Shown one piece after another: positions 63,924 to 64,000 of a stretch of 64,000 nucleotides of DNA. The translations under genes and the position numbers were made by a program. Numbering within the stretch: the stretch's first letter is position 1; each line of letters begins with the position of its first letter. Source of the DNA: CBDDKZ01 sp965230415 (lineage in GTDB: Bacteria; Bacteroidota; Bacteroidia; Cytophagales; JAAEPT01); contig CBDDKZ010000005.1 in NCBI GenBank assembly GCA_965230415.1, positions 1,922,001 through 1,986,000 on the forward strand. Direction: 5' to 3'. Under the pieces are notes generated by a model, which saw only the letters and a program-made list of their open reading frames with translations, was not told the origin of the DNA and did not search any database.

Positions 63924-64000
63924 TAAGTAATTTAGGTTTATATTAAATTGAGTAGATTGTAGATTGATGTGAGGTCGTATGTTTTATTATGCGGGTAATA
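63924..64000. other. upstream region of the propeller gene
   Basis: The last 77 bases before the window edge are AT-rich. No promoter box of the TAnnTTTG type is clear and no other gene is seen. Confidence 0.4.

Overview
The window comes from a member of the Bacteroidota, most likely a gliding, rod-shaped Cytophagales-type bacterium. The signs are a gldH lipoprotein gene, type IX secretion (T9SS) C-terminal sorting domains, Bacteroidota-style -7 promoter boxes (TAnnTTTG), few Shine-Dalgarno sequences, a Kdo/heptose LPS gene set and a complete mreBCD-PBP2-rodA operon. Most of it is ordinary chromosomal housekeeping DNA. No rRNA, tRNA or CRISPR array was found.

Layout. 1-3.5 kb: end of an unknown gene, then purine nucleoside phosphorylase, bioA, bioD and a DUF3347 lipoprotein on the minus strand. 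4.1-11.6 kb: an outer-membrane protein, then the most unusual locus: an amino-acid-adenylation domain fused to a multi-pass membrane domain and a ferric-reductase-like flavoprotein domain with no carrier protein, followed by an enoyl-CoA hydratase, a 2-isopropylmalate-synthase homologue and a PhoD-like phosphatase. 11.6-20.1 kb: gltX, ridA, a short GT5 glycogen-synthase-like protein, panC and panD separated by a decayed LamG fragment and a YegP/DUF1508 gene, then hldE-type adenylyltransferase and a dicarboxylate/amino-acid symporter. 20.1-28.5 kb (minus): a GT39-like membrane protein, kdsC, and the cytochrome c maturation genes ccmF-E-D-C-B, followed upstream by two envelope proteins.

28.7-36.3 kb: pheS, secreted proteins including a T9SS substrate, a SpoIIAA-like protein, and a tightly overlapping kdsD-manC-oxidoreductase operon for LPS/polysaccharide precursors. 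36.4-43.1 kb (plus): recQ, purD, ricT-like PSP1 protein, gldH, a Crp-like regulator and an AhpD-like protein. 43.2-44.9 kb: an IS110-family insertion sequence with structured non-coding DNA upstream, a candidate bridge RNA. 45-48.8 kb: a three-gene signalling cassette: a YfiR-domain sensor kinase, a receiver, and a receiver-PAS-kinase. 49-57.9 kb: a UbiA prenyltransferase, purN, purH and the elongasome operon. 58-64 kb: a subtilisin-like lipoprotein with two polyasparagine microsatellite tracts and two repeated Cys modules, and a 1194-residue T9SS-exported beta-propeller protein.

The best candidate for an undescribed system is the 5.1-10.6 kb operon. Its domain logic (adenylate an amino acid, reduce or oxidise at the membrane, plus crotonase and alpha-ketoacid chain elongation) suggests a small-molecule pathway. 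No product can be deduced from the sequence alone.
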